The notes below the pieces were generated by a model, which worked only from the letters and a program-made list of their open reading frames with translations, had not been told where the DNA came from and made no database searches. A stretch of 64,000 bases of DNA from Deltaproteobacteria bacterium (lineage in GTDB: Bacteria; Myxococcota_A; Polyangia; GCA-2747355; JADLHG01): positions 1-64,000 of the forward strand of contig JADLHG010000031.1 in NCBI GenBank assembly GCA_020848905.1, in the 5' to 3' direction. The position numbers and the translations under genes are program-made. The first letter of the stretch is position 1; each line of letters opens with the position of its first letter. Shown piece after piece: positions 1 to 8,380 of this stretch.

Positions 1-248
1 AGCCGGCAGCGGGGCGGAGTGGGCCGGCGCAAGCGGCGGCTCGGGCCCTCGCGCCAGCCGCGGATTGGGGGGAGGGAGGGCGGCTGGCACTCGGGACGCC
101 GCCCGGGCCTCGCGTCACCTCGCGCCCCCTCCGTACCCCCATGTCCGAGAACTCGACCGCCCTGCCGCGCGCCCTTCCATTGACCCGGCGGGTCCGGCCC
201 GGCTACACCTGCGTGCGATAGTTCGACGGCTCCTCGGGAGGGTCTCTC
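1..248. other. Left-edge region, no assignable gene
   Basis: Very GC-rich stretch before the first confident gene. All three plus-strand frames are nearly free of stops because of base composition. One frame is open from the window edge to a TAG at 219-221 and could be the last codons of a gene beginning outside the window, but its codon use is not convincingly coding. I see no RNA gene, terminator or promoter here. Confidence 0.3.
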
Positions 249-1124
249 GTGACGACGCGCATTTCGATCGATGGGCAGGTCGGCGACGAGGGCTCGGCCA
301 AGATCTCGGTCCTCGACCGCGGGTTTCTCTACGGGGACAGCGTCTACGAGGTCCTGCGGACTTACGGGGGGCGCCCCTTCGCCCTTCCCGAGCACCTCGA
401 GCGCCTGCGCCACTCCGCCGAGCTGCTCGAGCTGCCGATGCCCCTCGACGACGCGGGGCTCCGGCAGGAGATCGCGGCCACCATCGCCGCCACCGGGAAC
501 GCCGAGTCCTACGTGCGGGTGATCGTGACGCGCGGCGCGGGACCCATCGGGCTCGACCCGGCCCTCGCGGCGGGCCCGTGCCGCGTGATCATCGTGACCG
601 CGCTGAAGCGCTGGCCCGACGAGCTCTACGCGCAAGGAGCTCCTATCGCACTGGTGCCGACCGGTCGCCCCGCGGAAGGGCCCGCGGGAGGGGCGGCCAA
701 GAGCGGAAACTACCTGACAAACCTCCTGGCGCTCGGGCGCGCGCGTCGGTCGGGCGCGCACGAGGCGTTGCTCCTCGACGCGGAGGGGCACGTGGCCGAG
801 GGCTCCTCTAGCAACGTCTTCGTGGTGCGGGAGGAGGGGCTCCTCACGCCCCCCGTCGAGGCGGGGATCCTGGAGGGGATCACGCGGCGCAAGGTGATCG
901 CGCTGGCGCGCCGGGCGGGGATCGCGGTCCACGAGCAGCCGCTCACCCCCGAGGACCTCTTCGGCGCCTCGGAGGTCTTCATCACCAGCACGCTGCGAGA
1001 GGTGATGCCCGTGACGCGCGTGGACGACCGCGCCGTTGGCGGGGGCGTCCCCGGTCGCCTCACCACGCGCTTGCGCGAGCTGTTCACCGCGTACGTTGCG
1101 GCCTGGCTCGCGCGCGCGGACTGA
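249..1124 (+). CDS. Class IV PLP-dependent aminotransferase (BCAT/DAAT/PabC-like)
   Basis: This 291-residue protein has the fold-type IV aminotransferase pattern along its full length. The N-terminal half carries the VLDRGFLYGDSVYEVLRTY block typical of branched-chain aminotransferase, D-alanine aminotransferase and aminodeoxychorismate lyase. The PLP-binding lysine is Lys151 in AAKSGNYLTN, and the VAEGSSSNVF block around Glu184 binds the cofactor. The substrate cannot be settled: it may transaminate branched-chain or D-amino acids, or make p-aminobenzoate. Translation starts at a GTG preceded by a GGGAGGG-like site. The gene is convergent with the cardiolipin synthase gene, only 11 bases away. 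No pabA or pabB homologue is visible beside it. Confidence 0.88.
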   Translation: MTTRISIDGQVGDEGSAKISVLDRGFLYGDSVYEVLRTYGGRPFALPEHLERLRHSAELLELPMPLDDAGLRQEIAATIAATGNAESYVRVIVTRGAGPIGLDPALAAGPCRVIIVTALKRWPDELYAQGAPIALVPTGRPAEGPAGGAAKSGNYLTNLLALGRARRSGAHEALLLDAEGHVAEGSSSNVFVVREEGLLTPPVEAGILEGITRRKVIALARRAGIAVHEQPLTPEDLFGASEVFITSTLREVMPVTRVDDRAVGGGVPGRLTTRLRELFTAYVAAWLARAD

Positions 1125-1135
1125 CGCGACCCGAG

Positions 1136-2569
1136 CTACAGCACCGGCGCCAGGGTGCGGGCGAAGCTCTCGGCCATGCGTCGGCCGAGCCCTCGTCCGT
1201 CCAGGAGCTCCTTGGTGATCTCCTCCGCGTCGCGTAGGTCCTTCTCGAAGAGTTCGGCGAGCTGTCGCGCGAAGTCGGGGCCGTAGACCACCGCGTTGAT
1301 CTCGAAGTTGAGCCGAAAGCTCCGCATGTCCATGTTGGCCGAGCCGACGGTGGCCCAGCTCTGGTCCACGACCATCGTCTTGGCGTGCAGGATGCCGGGC
1401 CGGTACTCGAAGACGCGCACCCCCGCCTCGAGCAGCTCGTCGTAGTAGGACCGGCCGGCGTGGAGCGCGAGCGACTGGTCCGAGCGGCGGGGCAGGAGCA
1501 GCCGCACGTCCACGCCGCGCAGCGCGGTGGTCTGGAGCGCGACGAGCATCGCCTGGTCGGGCACGAAGTACGGGGTGGTGAGGTAGACGCGCTCCTTGGC
1601 CGAGGTGACCACGGTGAAGAAGATGCGCTGGATGGGCTGCGTGTCGGTGTCGGGACCGCTGGCCACGATCTGCACCATGAGATTCCCGGCGCGGTGCTGC
1701 TCGGGGAACCACTCCGGGTCGTCGGGCTCTTCCCCCGTCGAGAAGAACCAGTCCTCGGCGAAGGCTTCCTGGACGTGGTGCACCGCCGGCCCTTCGAGCT
1801 GCACGTGCGTGTCGCGCCAGAGGCCGACCTTTCGCTTGCGGCCCGTGTACTCGTCGCCGATGTTCACGCCGCCGGTGAAGGCCACGCGTCCGTCCACGAC
1901 CACGTTCTTGCGGTGGTTGCGCAGGTTCGCGTGCCAGTGGCGGGAAAAGAGCCCCACCGGCAGAAACTCCGCGAACTGGCCGCCGGCCTGCACGAGCGGG
2001 ATCATGAAGGTGTCGAGCCCGAAGGAGCCCACGCCGTCGGTGAGGACGCGGACCTTGACCCCCTCCTTGGCCTTCTGGATCAGCAGGTCGCGAAAGCGCA
2101 GCCCGGTGTCGTCCTCGTTGTAGATGTAGAACTGGAAGTGCACGTGCTTGGTGGCGGCGCGGATCGCGTTCTCCATCGCCTGGTAGGCCTCGTTCGCGTC
2201 CACGAGCAGGCGCACGTCGTTGCCGAAGGTGGGCTGCCGACAGCCCATGCGATTCGAGAGCCGCACGAGCTCGCGGTCCGGGGGCCGACTGATCGATACG
2301 GAGTCGAAGCGTCCCGAGCTCTCGGTGATCTCGAGCCGCGCGAGGTGCGGCTCGAGCGCGGCGGCTCGTGCCCGCCGCCGGCGTACCTGGCGGGTCAGGC
2401 GGTGCCGCCCGAGCAGCAGATAGAGCAGCACCCCGAGATACGGCACCAGCATCATGGTGAGCGCCCAGGCCAGGGTGGCCGTCGGCTCGCGGCGCTGCAT
2501 CACGATGCGCAGAGTGACGGCGAAGGCCAGCAGGTAGCCGCCGACGACGATGATCCAGTTGGGAATCAC
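1136..2569 (-). CDS. cls: Cardiolipin synthase (phospholipase D family)
   Basis: A 477-residue inner-membrane enzyme that condenses phosphatidylglycerol molecules to cardiolipin. Two N-terminal membrane helices (about residues 5-22 and 35-54) precede two phospholipase D catalytic modules. Both HKD motifs are intact: His219-x-Lys221-x4-Asp226 (HRKNVVVD) and His395-x-Lys397-x4-Asp402 (HAKTMVVD). The length and two-helix anchor match the ClsA type. The start is GTG. The gene diverges from the transporter at 2710, so the roughly 140-base region between them should hold both promoters; an AT-rich TAGACT-like hexamer lies at 2605-2610 on the minus strand. Assignment is firm by motif order; the exact phospholipid donor is inferred from the family. 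Confidence 0.92.
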   Translation of the reverse strand: MIPNWIIVVGGYLLAFAVTLRIVMQRREPTATLAWALTMMLVPYLGVLLYLLLGRHRLTRQVRRRRARAAALEPHLARLEITESSGRFDSVSISRPPDRELVRLSNRMGCRQPTFGNDVRLLVDANEAYQAMENAIRAATKHVHFQFYIYNEDDTGLRFRDLLIQKAKEGVKVRVLTDGVGSFGLDTFMIPLVQAGGQFAEFLPVGLFSRHWHANLRNHRKNVVVDGRVAFTGGVNIGDEYTGRKRKVGLWRDTHVQLEGPAVHHVQEAFAEDWFFSTGEEPDDPEWFPEQHRAGNLMVQIVASGPDTDTQPIQRIFFTVVTSAKERVYLTTPYFVPDQAMLVALQTTALRGVDVRLLLPRRSDQSLALHAGRSYYDELLEAGVRVFEYRPGILHAKTMVVDQSWATVGSANMDMRSFRLNFEINAVVYGPDFARQLAELFEKDLRDAEEITKELLDGRGLGRRMAESFARTLAPVL

Positions 2570-2709
2570 GGGGGCAGTCTGTGGGCCGCGTGGCGCCAGG
2601 GCCCAGTCTACCCGAAACCGCCCTGCTTTGCTCGGCGCGGGGCCGAACGGGCTGTTGAGCGGCCGGACAAAAGCATATAGGGTCGCCTCGCCTCGGAGGC
2701 CCCCGCGCG

Positions 2710-4431
2710 GTGAAACCCAACGAAACGAGCGACCTCAGCTCCCTCGCCGACGTGCGGCAGCTCGGTCTCTGGGCGGCCATCGCCAGCCTGAGCTACGTCT
2801 TCTGGATCGTCGGCGTGATGGAGATGATCGAGCGGCTGGCCTACTACGGGGTCAAGGCCGTGGCCACCCTCTACGCGCGCGACCCCGCCTCGAAGGGAGG
2901 CCTCGGCCTGGACATGTCCCAGTTCGGGACGATCCTGATGGTCTGGGCCCTGCTGCAATCCGTGGTGCCGGTCTTCACGGGGGGGCTCTCCGATCGCTAC
3001 GGGTACAAGGAGACGATCTTCGCCTCTACGGTGGTGAAGATCGCGGGCTACCTGGTGATGGGCTTCTTCCCCACCTTCAACGGCTTCTTCGCCGGCGCGG
3101 TGCTCCTCGCCACGGGGACGGCGATCTTCAAGCCCGGCATCCAGGGGACGCTGGTGAAGTCCACGACCCGGCAGAACAGCTCGATGGCCTGGGGGATCTT
3201 CTACCAGACGGTGAACATCGGCGGCTTCATCGGGCCGCTCGTGGCCGGGAAGATGCGAAAGCTGGCCTGGCGCAACGTGTTCTTTGCGTGCGCGGGGATC
3301 ATCTCCTGCAACTTCCTCATGCTCCTCACCTACCGCGAGGTGGGAAAGGACGAGCGGCTCCGGCGGGCCCGTCTCCGCAAAGAGGGGAAGCTCGAGCAAC
3401 GGAGCCTCGCCGGCGAGGCGCTGCGCGAGCTCGGCAAACGGCACGTCTGGGTCTACCTCCTCATCTTCTCGGGCTTCTGGTTCATGTTCAACGCCATCTT
3501 CGACGTGTTGCCCGCGTACCTCGAGGACTGGGTCGACACTCGCGGCGTGGTGACGACCCTCTTCGGAGCGGGGGGGGCCGAGAGCGCGCTGGCCAAGTTC
3601 TTCATCGTGATGAGCAAGGACGGCAAGGAGATCCAGCCCGAGGGGATGCTCAACCTCAACGCCGGGTTGATCATGACCACCTGCTTTCTCTTCGCGGCGC
3701 TGAGCGGACGCCTGCGCGCTACCTCGAGCATGGTGATAGGGACGCTCTTCGCCGCGCTGGCTCTGGTCCTTTCGGGCTACGCGACGGTGGGCTGGCTCTC
3801 GGTCTTTGCGATCCTGGTCTTCAGCGTCGGCGAGATGCTCTCCAGTCCCAAGTTCAGCGAGTTCATCGGCAACTTCGCCCCCGACGACAAGAAGGCCATG
3901 TACCTCGGGTTCTCGCAGATCCCGCTCGCCGTGGGCTGGACGCTCGAGGGGAAGGTGGGCCCCTGGCTCTACGAGACCTTCGCCTCGAAGGATCGGTTTG
4001 CGCGGGAGCTCCTGCGCGACAAGGGGCTCCCCGCCGAGCGGGTGGCGAAGATCCCGAACGGCGAGGCCTTCGACCACCTGGCGCTGCTGACGCAGGAGAG
4101 CGGCGCCCTCGATTCGTCGCGGATGGCGCTCCTGCGCGACCCGGACGGTGCGGCCCGGGCGCTCCTCGCCCGCCAGGGGATGTCGGCGGGGGAGCTCTCG
4201 GAGCTCAAGGTCGGCGGCGCCTTCCGGGCGCTGGCAGAGCGGATGGACAAGGAGCACAAGTGGCAGCTCACGCGGGCGCTCCACCGGACGCACCCGCGGA
4301 TCGGCATGGTCTGGTACATCATGGCCGCCGTCGGCCTCGTGACGGCCCTCGGGATCTACCTCTACGGCCGGTGGATCGCGGGCCTCCGGGAGAAGGCGGG
4401 GCGGCGAGCGACCGAGGGCAGTCCCTCGTGA
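2710..4431 (+). CDS. POT/PTR-like MFS transporter
   Basis: A 573-residue polytopic membrane protein with roughly 12-14 hydrophobic helices. Near the N-terminus, in helix 1, is EMIERLAYYG, which fits the ExxER proton-coupling motif of proton-dependent oligopeptide transporters (POT family). GGLSDRYGYK is the usual MFS loop 2-3 motif, and TAIFKPGIQGTLVK resembles the POT signature around helix 4. Di- or tripeptide import is the family role, but the long loop after helix 8-9 and a C-terminal soluble stretch (about residues 425-520) make the substrate uncertain. It starts at GTG with a GGAGG site at 2695-2699. The next gene follows with no gap, so both are probably one transcript. Confidence 0.8.
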   Translation: MKPNETSDLSSLADVRQLGLWAAIASLSYVFWIVGVMEMIERLAYYGVKAVATLYARDPASKGGLGLDMSQFGTILMVWALLQSVVPVFTGGLSDRYGYKETIFASTVVKIAGYLVMGFFPTFNGFFAGAVLLATGTAIFKPGIQGTLVKSTTRQNSSMAWGIFYQTVNIGGFIGPLVAGKMRKLAWRNVFFACAGIISCNFLMLLTYREVGKDERLRRARLRKEGKLEQRSLAGEALRELGKRHVWVYLLIFSGFWFMFNAIFDVLPAYLEDWVDTRGVVTTLFGAGGAESALAKFFIVMSKDGKEIQPEGMLNLNAGLIMTTCFLFAALSGRLRATSSMVIGTLFAALALVLSGYATVGWLSVFAILVFSVGEMLSSPKFSEFIGNFAPDDKKAMYLGFSQIPLAVGWTLEGKVGPWLYETFASKDRFARELLRDKGLPAERVAKIPNGEAFDHLALLTQESGALDSSRMALLRDPDGAARALLARQGMSAGELSELKVGGAFRALAERMDKEHKWQLTRALHRTHPRIGMVWYIMAAVGLVTALGIYLYGRWIAGLREKAGRRATEGSPS

Positions 4432-4451
4432 ACGGAAGGAGCAAGGTCAGC

Positions 4452-5540
4452 ATGAGGACGAGCGAGCCGAAGAGGCGACGGTGGGTCGGAGTAGCTGTCG
4501 CCGCGCTGTGGGTCGTGGCCGCGCCGGCGACCGGTCGAGCGGACCCCGCGGCGCTCCCCGCGAAAGATCGCGATGCGTTCTGGGGTAGCGAGGAGGATCT
4601 CCTCGACAAGAAGGTCTGCGAGGGGACCCGCAAGCGGGTGATGCTCACCTGTCGCGACGCGACCTCCTACGTCGTGATGAACGAGTGGTACCACGAGCTC
4701 TGGCGCCCCTACCTGGAGAAGGCCGGCGGCGCCTACGTCGGGATCGCCTCGGACCAGAACTTCACGCTCATCGCCTGGCAGCGGGCCGAGCTGGCCTGGA
4801 TGATGGACTACGACCCGCTCGTGGTGCGCGTGAACCAGATGCACGTGGCCTTCATCAAGGCCTCGGAGAGCATCGAGGCCTACCTCGCGCGGTTCGACAA
4901 GGCCGAACGCGAGAAGAGCCAGGCGCTCCTGCGCAAGGAGTACGAGAAGCACGCCGAGCTGAAGGAGATCCTCGCCGCGCATCGTGGCCTCGCGAACAGC
5001 ATCGGCGCTCACCTGCGCAAGGTGCGCAGCATCGGCAAGCGCAGGGTCTCGCACTGGCTCCATTCGGCGGAGGACTACGCCTACCTGCGTGGGCTGATCC
5101 AGGCCGGGCGGCTGCGCGTCCTGAAGGGGGACCTGCTGAAGGACAAGACCCTCGCCGGGATCGGCAAGGTGAGCCACCAGCTGAAGGTCCCGGTGCGTGC
5201 GATCTACCTCTCGAACGCCGAGGAGTTCTGGCCCTACCCGAAGACCTTCCGGAATAACTTCATCGGGCTCAACATGGACGACCGGACGGTGGTGCTGCGG
5301 ACGCGCCACAGCAACAAGTACGGGCCAAAAATCGGCCAATACCTGTATATCGTGCAAGGCGGGAAGGACTTCCAGAAGCGGCTCGCCGACCCCGCGACGC
5401 ACGGGCTCTGGAACATGATGAACGCGCGCCAGCCCGGCCGCCCCGGCTTCTTCACCATCGGTATCCCCGTGCGGCCCGAGTCCAAGGTGGTGCCGCAGGC
5501 GCGTGGCGGCGAGAAGGAAGCCGCCGACGAGGGACAGTGA
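4452..5540 (+). CDS. Secreted LIC_10091-like protein (Rossmann methyltransferase-like)
   Basis: A 362-residue protein with a cleavable signal peptide (about residues 1-31, ending AAPATGRA). The mature part has AYVGIASDQNFTLIAWQR and later RAIYLSNAEEFW. I associate these blocks with the LIC_10091 family, which looks like an S-adenosylmethionine-dependent methyltransferase Rossmann fold exported to the periplasm. That family link is from memory of the pattern and is moderate. The ATG at 4452 is preferred because AAGGAG lies at 4435-4440. An in-frame GTG at 4428 overlapping the transporter stop is the alternative and would lengthen the N-terminus by eight residues. It probably shares a transcript with the transporter and ends at a convergent hairpin. 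Confidence 0.6.
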   Translation: MRTSEPKRRRWVGVAVAALWVVAAPATGRADPAALPAKDRDAFWGSEEDLLDKKVCEGTRKRVMLTCRDATSYVVMNEWYHELWRPYLEKAGGAYVGIASDQNFTLIAWQRAELAWMMDYDPLVVRVNQMHVAFIKASESIEAYLARFDKAEREKSQALLRKEYEKHAELKEILAAHRGLANSIGAHLRKVRSIGKRRVSHWLHSAEDYAYLRGLIQAGRLRVLKGDLLKDKTLAGIGKVSHQLKVPVRAIYLSNAEEFWPYPKTFRNNFIGLNMDDRTVVLRTRHSNKYGPKIGQYLYIVQGGKDFQKRLADPATHGLWNMMNARQPGRPGFFTIGIPVRPESKVVPQARGGEKEAADEGQ

Positions 5541-5547
5541 GCTAGGG

Positions 5548-5573
5548 GGGGCGCCTCGCGGCCGAGGTGCCCC
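5548..5573. terminator. Bidirectional hairpin between convergent genes
   Basis: Arms 5548-5558 and 5563-5573 (GGGGCGCCTCG and CGAGGTGCCCC) pair over 11 positions with one G-U, around a CGGC tetraloop. It sits exactly between two convergent stop codons. There is no T-tract, so intrinsic termination is inferred. Confidence 0.55.
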
Positions 5574-5576
5574 TGA

Positions 5577-6923
5577 CTACGGCAGGCGCTCCAGGTACGA
5601 CGCAGCGGCCTGAGCCGCGCTCGCCCCGCGTCCCATCGCGTTCGCCACCGAGGAGCAGTCGGGGCCGAGGATGTCTCCGGCGCCATAGGCCCCGGTCGCT
5701 TCGAGGACGCGTCCGTCGGCGTCCGTCCGGAGGTAGCCACGCTCGTCCAGCCACGCGGTAGGGAGCGCCTCGTTGTTCGGACGCCAGCCGATGCGCAGGA
5801 GCGCGGCGTCGGCCGGCAGCGCCTCGGGTCCCGACGCCCCGTGCAGGAGCACGCGCTCGAGCCGCTCCCGTCCCTCGAAGCCCACGACCGTCGTGGCCAG
5901 TCGCCGCTCTAGCTCCGGGTGCTGCAAGACCGGTCGCCGGAACTGGCCTCGCGCCGAGAGCTCGGCGCCCCGGTGGACCAAGGTGACGCGCGCTCCCGCC
6001 TCGGCGAGGAGCAGCGCGTTCTCGCAGGCCGCGTCGCCGCCTCCCACCACCACCACGCGCCGTCCCGCCAGCTCGCGCGTCCCCTTGGCGGCCGTGGCGA
6101 GCAGGCCTCGTCCGGTGAGCTCGGCCTCGCCCGGCACGCCGAGGGTCCGGCGCCGCACGCCGGTGGCCACGATCACCGTACGTGCGCGAAGGGTCAGCGG
6201 CCCCTCCGCCGCCGCGGCGCGCAGCAGGTAGCTTCCGGCAGCGGGCTCCACGCGCTCCACGCGGGCGCGGAGCCAGACTCCGTGGTGGAGCTCGAATTGC
6301 CCGAGGAGGCGTCGCGCGAAGGCCGGCCCGGTGAGCGGCGGCAGCCCGAGGAGGTCCGGCATCGGTCGATGCGCCAGGTGGAGCTGGCCGCCGAGCCGCT
6401 CTTCCGACTCGACGAGCACCGCGCGGTGCCCGAGTCGCCAGCACCAGAGGGCCGCGCTCAGCGCCGCGGCGCCCCCTCCCACGATCGCCACCGGCTCCTC
6501 GGCGCGCAGGGCCTCGCGCGCGGTCGCGAGCGGGTGGACGTCGTCCCCCTCGCGATCCACGACCACCTCCACCCCGGCGGCCGCGGCGTGTCGCAGGCAG
6601 GCGAGCTTCTCCAGGCGGACGCGCACTCTCTCGGCCCCCGGGCGCGCCAGCACCGCCCGCGCGACGGCGGTGGCCAGGCTCTCGACCAGGGGATAGTGGC
6701 GCTGCTCGACCACTCGCCGCGCGGTGCGGGCGATGGCCACGTAGTCGAGCGTCTCGCGCAGGGCCTCGGTCTCCGCGGCCCGGTCGAGCTCCGCCACCTC
6801 CACGTCGAGGTCCAGGGTGATCGGCTGCTCGGCCCCGAGCTCGGCGGGGTTGACTCCCACTCGCGCGGAGAGTCGCAGCTCGCGCACGAAGATCGTCGCG
6901 TGGCGAATCGGTCCGTCGCTCAT
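5577..6923 (-). CDS. Fusion: dihydroneopterin aldolase (FolB) + thioredoxin-reductase-like flavoprotein
   Basis: One uninterrupted 448-residue frame with two enzymes. Residues 1-125 are a FolB-type domain (GVNPAELGAEQ near 23-33, DYVAIA at 60-65, Lys106 in RLEKL), which would cleave 7,8-dihydroneopterin in folate synthesis. Residues 143-448 form a two-dinucleotide-domain flavoprotein: FAD motif VAIVGGGAAA at 146, NADPH motif VVVVGGGDAA at 290, and C-terminal YGAGDI. The region where thioredoxin reductase carries its redox CxxC (about residues 274-281) reads LLATAAKG, so the disulfide is absent. The partner may be a pterin or a ferredoxin-like reductant rather than thioredoxin. The ATG at 6923 begins the FolB homology. 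The gene is downstream of, and on the same strand as, the barrel gene, 44 bases away. Confidence 0.85.
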   Translation of the reverse strand: MSDGPIRHATIFVRELRLSARVGVNPAELGAEQPITLDLDVEVAELDRAAETEALRETLDYVAIARTARRVVEQRHYPLVESLATAVARAVLARPGAERVRVRLEKLACLRHAAAAGVEVVVDREGDDVHPLATAREALRAEEPVAIVGGGAAALSAALWCWRLGHRAVLVESEERLGGQLHLAHRPMPDLLGLPPLTGPAFARRLLGQFELHHGVWLRARVERVEPAAGSYLLRAAAAEGPLTLRARTVIVATGVRRRTLGVPGEAELTGRGLLATAAKGTRELAGRRVVVVGGGDAACENALLLAEAGARVTLVHRGAELSARGQFRRPVLQHPELERRLATTVVGFEGRERLERVLLHGASGPEALPADAALLRIGWRPNNEALPTAWLDERGYLRTDADGRVLEATGAYGAGDILGPDCSSVANAMGRGASAAQAAASYLERLP

Positions 6924-6967
6924 GCCCGCAGCATACGCGGCGCGGAGCGCGGAGGCTACGGGGTGGT

Positions 6968-8311
6968 CTACCAGCCCGGGCGGCGCGGATACTCGCTCGG
7001 ATAGACGACGGTGACCCCCGCCACGACCAGGTGTCGCGTGAGGTCCGGCACGGGGGCCGTGGCGCTCGCGTGGCGTTGCGCGCCGAACTGGTACCGCAGC
7101 TCGAGCTCCACGTGGTCGGAGAGCCGCCACTGGAGCGCGCCGTCGGCGAGGACCAGATGCGCCGCCCGGTCCAGGCGGCTCAGCGTGGCGCTGATGCGCT
7201 GGCCGTAGAGGTACGAGCCCTCCACCGAGACGAGCACGCGGTGGCCGGGATCCAGCGGCAACGCGCCCTTGAGGTGGACGCGGTCTCCGATGAGCGTGTC
7301 CCCGCGCAACAGGTTCGGCGACGCGTCGTGGTCGTAGCCGAGCTCGAACCCGGCGCGCAGCGAGAGGTGCTCGCGCACCTCGCGCCCCTGAAAGCGCACG
7401 AGGACCTGGCCCGTGGGCTGCACGACCCACCAACTGCTCGAGTCGCCGCGCAGCGCGAAGAGCGCGCCCGCGGCCAGCCGCAGATCCCACGCCCGACTGA
7501 AGGCGTGCCGCCAGGCCGCGCTTCCGGCCGCGAGGACCTGCTCGCTCTGAGGAACCGCGGAGCCGTCGAAGCCGGTGTAGCCCAGGCTGTGCGCGTAGGT
7601 CGTGCTCAGCACCGCGCCGAGCTGGTCGTCGCGGAACTGGCGGTAGACCTCGGCGTTGCCGTCGAGCTGCAGGCGGCTCGGCCAGGTATCGCCGTCCACG
7701 TAGGCCGGCACCAGCGCGCGGATCGTGAACCACTGCGAGAAGTACCAGTGGGGGGTGATCTGCCAGTCGAAGGCCTCTCGGGCCCGCGCCGTGACGAAGA
7801 TGGCCTTCGCGGGACGGTCCGAGCCGAAGAGCACGTACGTGCCGGCCCAGAGGAGATTTCCCAGGTTGTACTGCTCCTCGATCCCCGCCAGCTCGAGGGT
7901 GAGGTTCGTGTTGCGGGAGGTCTCGAGGTTGACCCGGTAGAGCAGGCGCCCGCTGTAGAGGTTGTAGCGCGTGCTCAGGAAGTTGAGTCGGCCGAGGAAC
8001 TCGCCCTCGATGAGGTGATTCGACGCCGGGCGGTCCACGCGCAGCACCACGCGGGGCACGACCTCCACGAAGCCCTCGTCGCGACGCGTGGTGGGGGTCA
8101 CCACCGAGCCGGCCTCGGGCGCGTCCACGTTCCCTTCGTAGCCGGAGGTGGTCTTGAGGAGGCCGCGCAGCCTGGTCTGCGCCTGCGCGTCCATGGGCAG
8201 GTGGAAGAGCGTCGTGATGCAGGCCAGCGCGAGCGTTCGTCGCGTCGCGCGTCGAGGCGGGGGTGGAGATAGCGCGCGCCTGGCGCCCCGCGAGCTCTTG
8301 CGCTCGAGCAT
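6968..8311 (-). CDS. Outer-membrane beta-barrel protein, candidate polysaccharide porin
   Basis: A protein of about 447 residues with a signal peptide (hydrophobic stretch ending HLPMDAQAQT) and a mature chain of alternating amphipathic strands rich in Tyr, Trp and Arg, ending in an aromatic Trp. This is the pattern of an outer-membrane barrel, though I recognise no named family. It sits at the start of the exopolysaccharide locus, whose OPX export protein (20524) is too short to span the outer membrane, so it could be the Wzp-like exit porin. The ATG at 8311 is preferred: an upstream in-frame TTG at 8341 would add ten residues before the basic signal-peptide head. It diverges from the DUF4091 gene. 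Confidence 0.65.
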   Translation of the reverse strand: MLERKSSRGARRALSPPPPRRATRRTLALACITTLFHLPMDAQAQTRLRGLLKTTSGYEGNVDAPEAGSVVTPTTRRDEGFVEVVPRVVLRVDRPASNHLIEGEFLGRLNFLSTRYNLYSGRLLYRVNLETSRNTNLTLELAGIEEQYNLGNLLWAGTYVLFGSDRPAKAIFVTARAREAFDWQITPHWYFSQWFTIRALVPAYVDGDTWPSRLQLDGNAEVYRQFRDDQLGAVLSTTYAHSLGYTGFDGSAVPQSEQVLAAGSAAWRHAFSRAWDLRLAAGALFALRGDSSSWWVVQPTGQVLVRFQGREVREHLSLRAGFELGYDHDASPNLLRGDTLIGDRVHLKGALPLDPGHRVLVSVEGSYLYGQRISATLSRLDRAAHLVLADGALQWRLSDHVELELRYQFGAQRHASATAPVPDLTRHLVVAGVTVVYPSEYPRRPGW

Positions 8312-8380
8312 TTCGAAACGATATCCTGCTTTGGTCGACAAGTCACCACGACGACCTCGTCAGGAAAGCGACACCGGACC

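Noticed and set aside
141-221. Short frame beginning ATG TCC GAG before the aminotransferase
   Set aside because: No ribosome site, no recognisable product; kept only as part of the edge region.
8311-8341. TTG at 8341 as start of the barrel protein
   Set aside because: It adds residues before the basic head of the signal peptide; ATG at 8311 is simpler.
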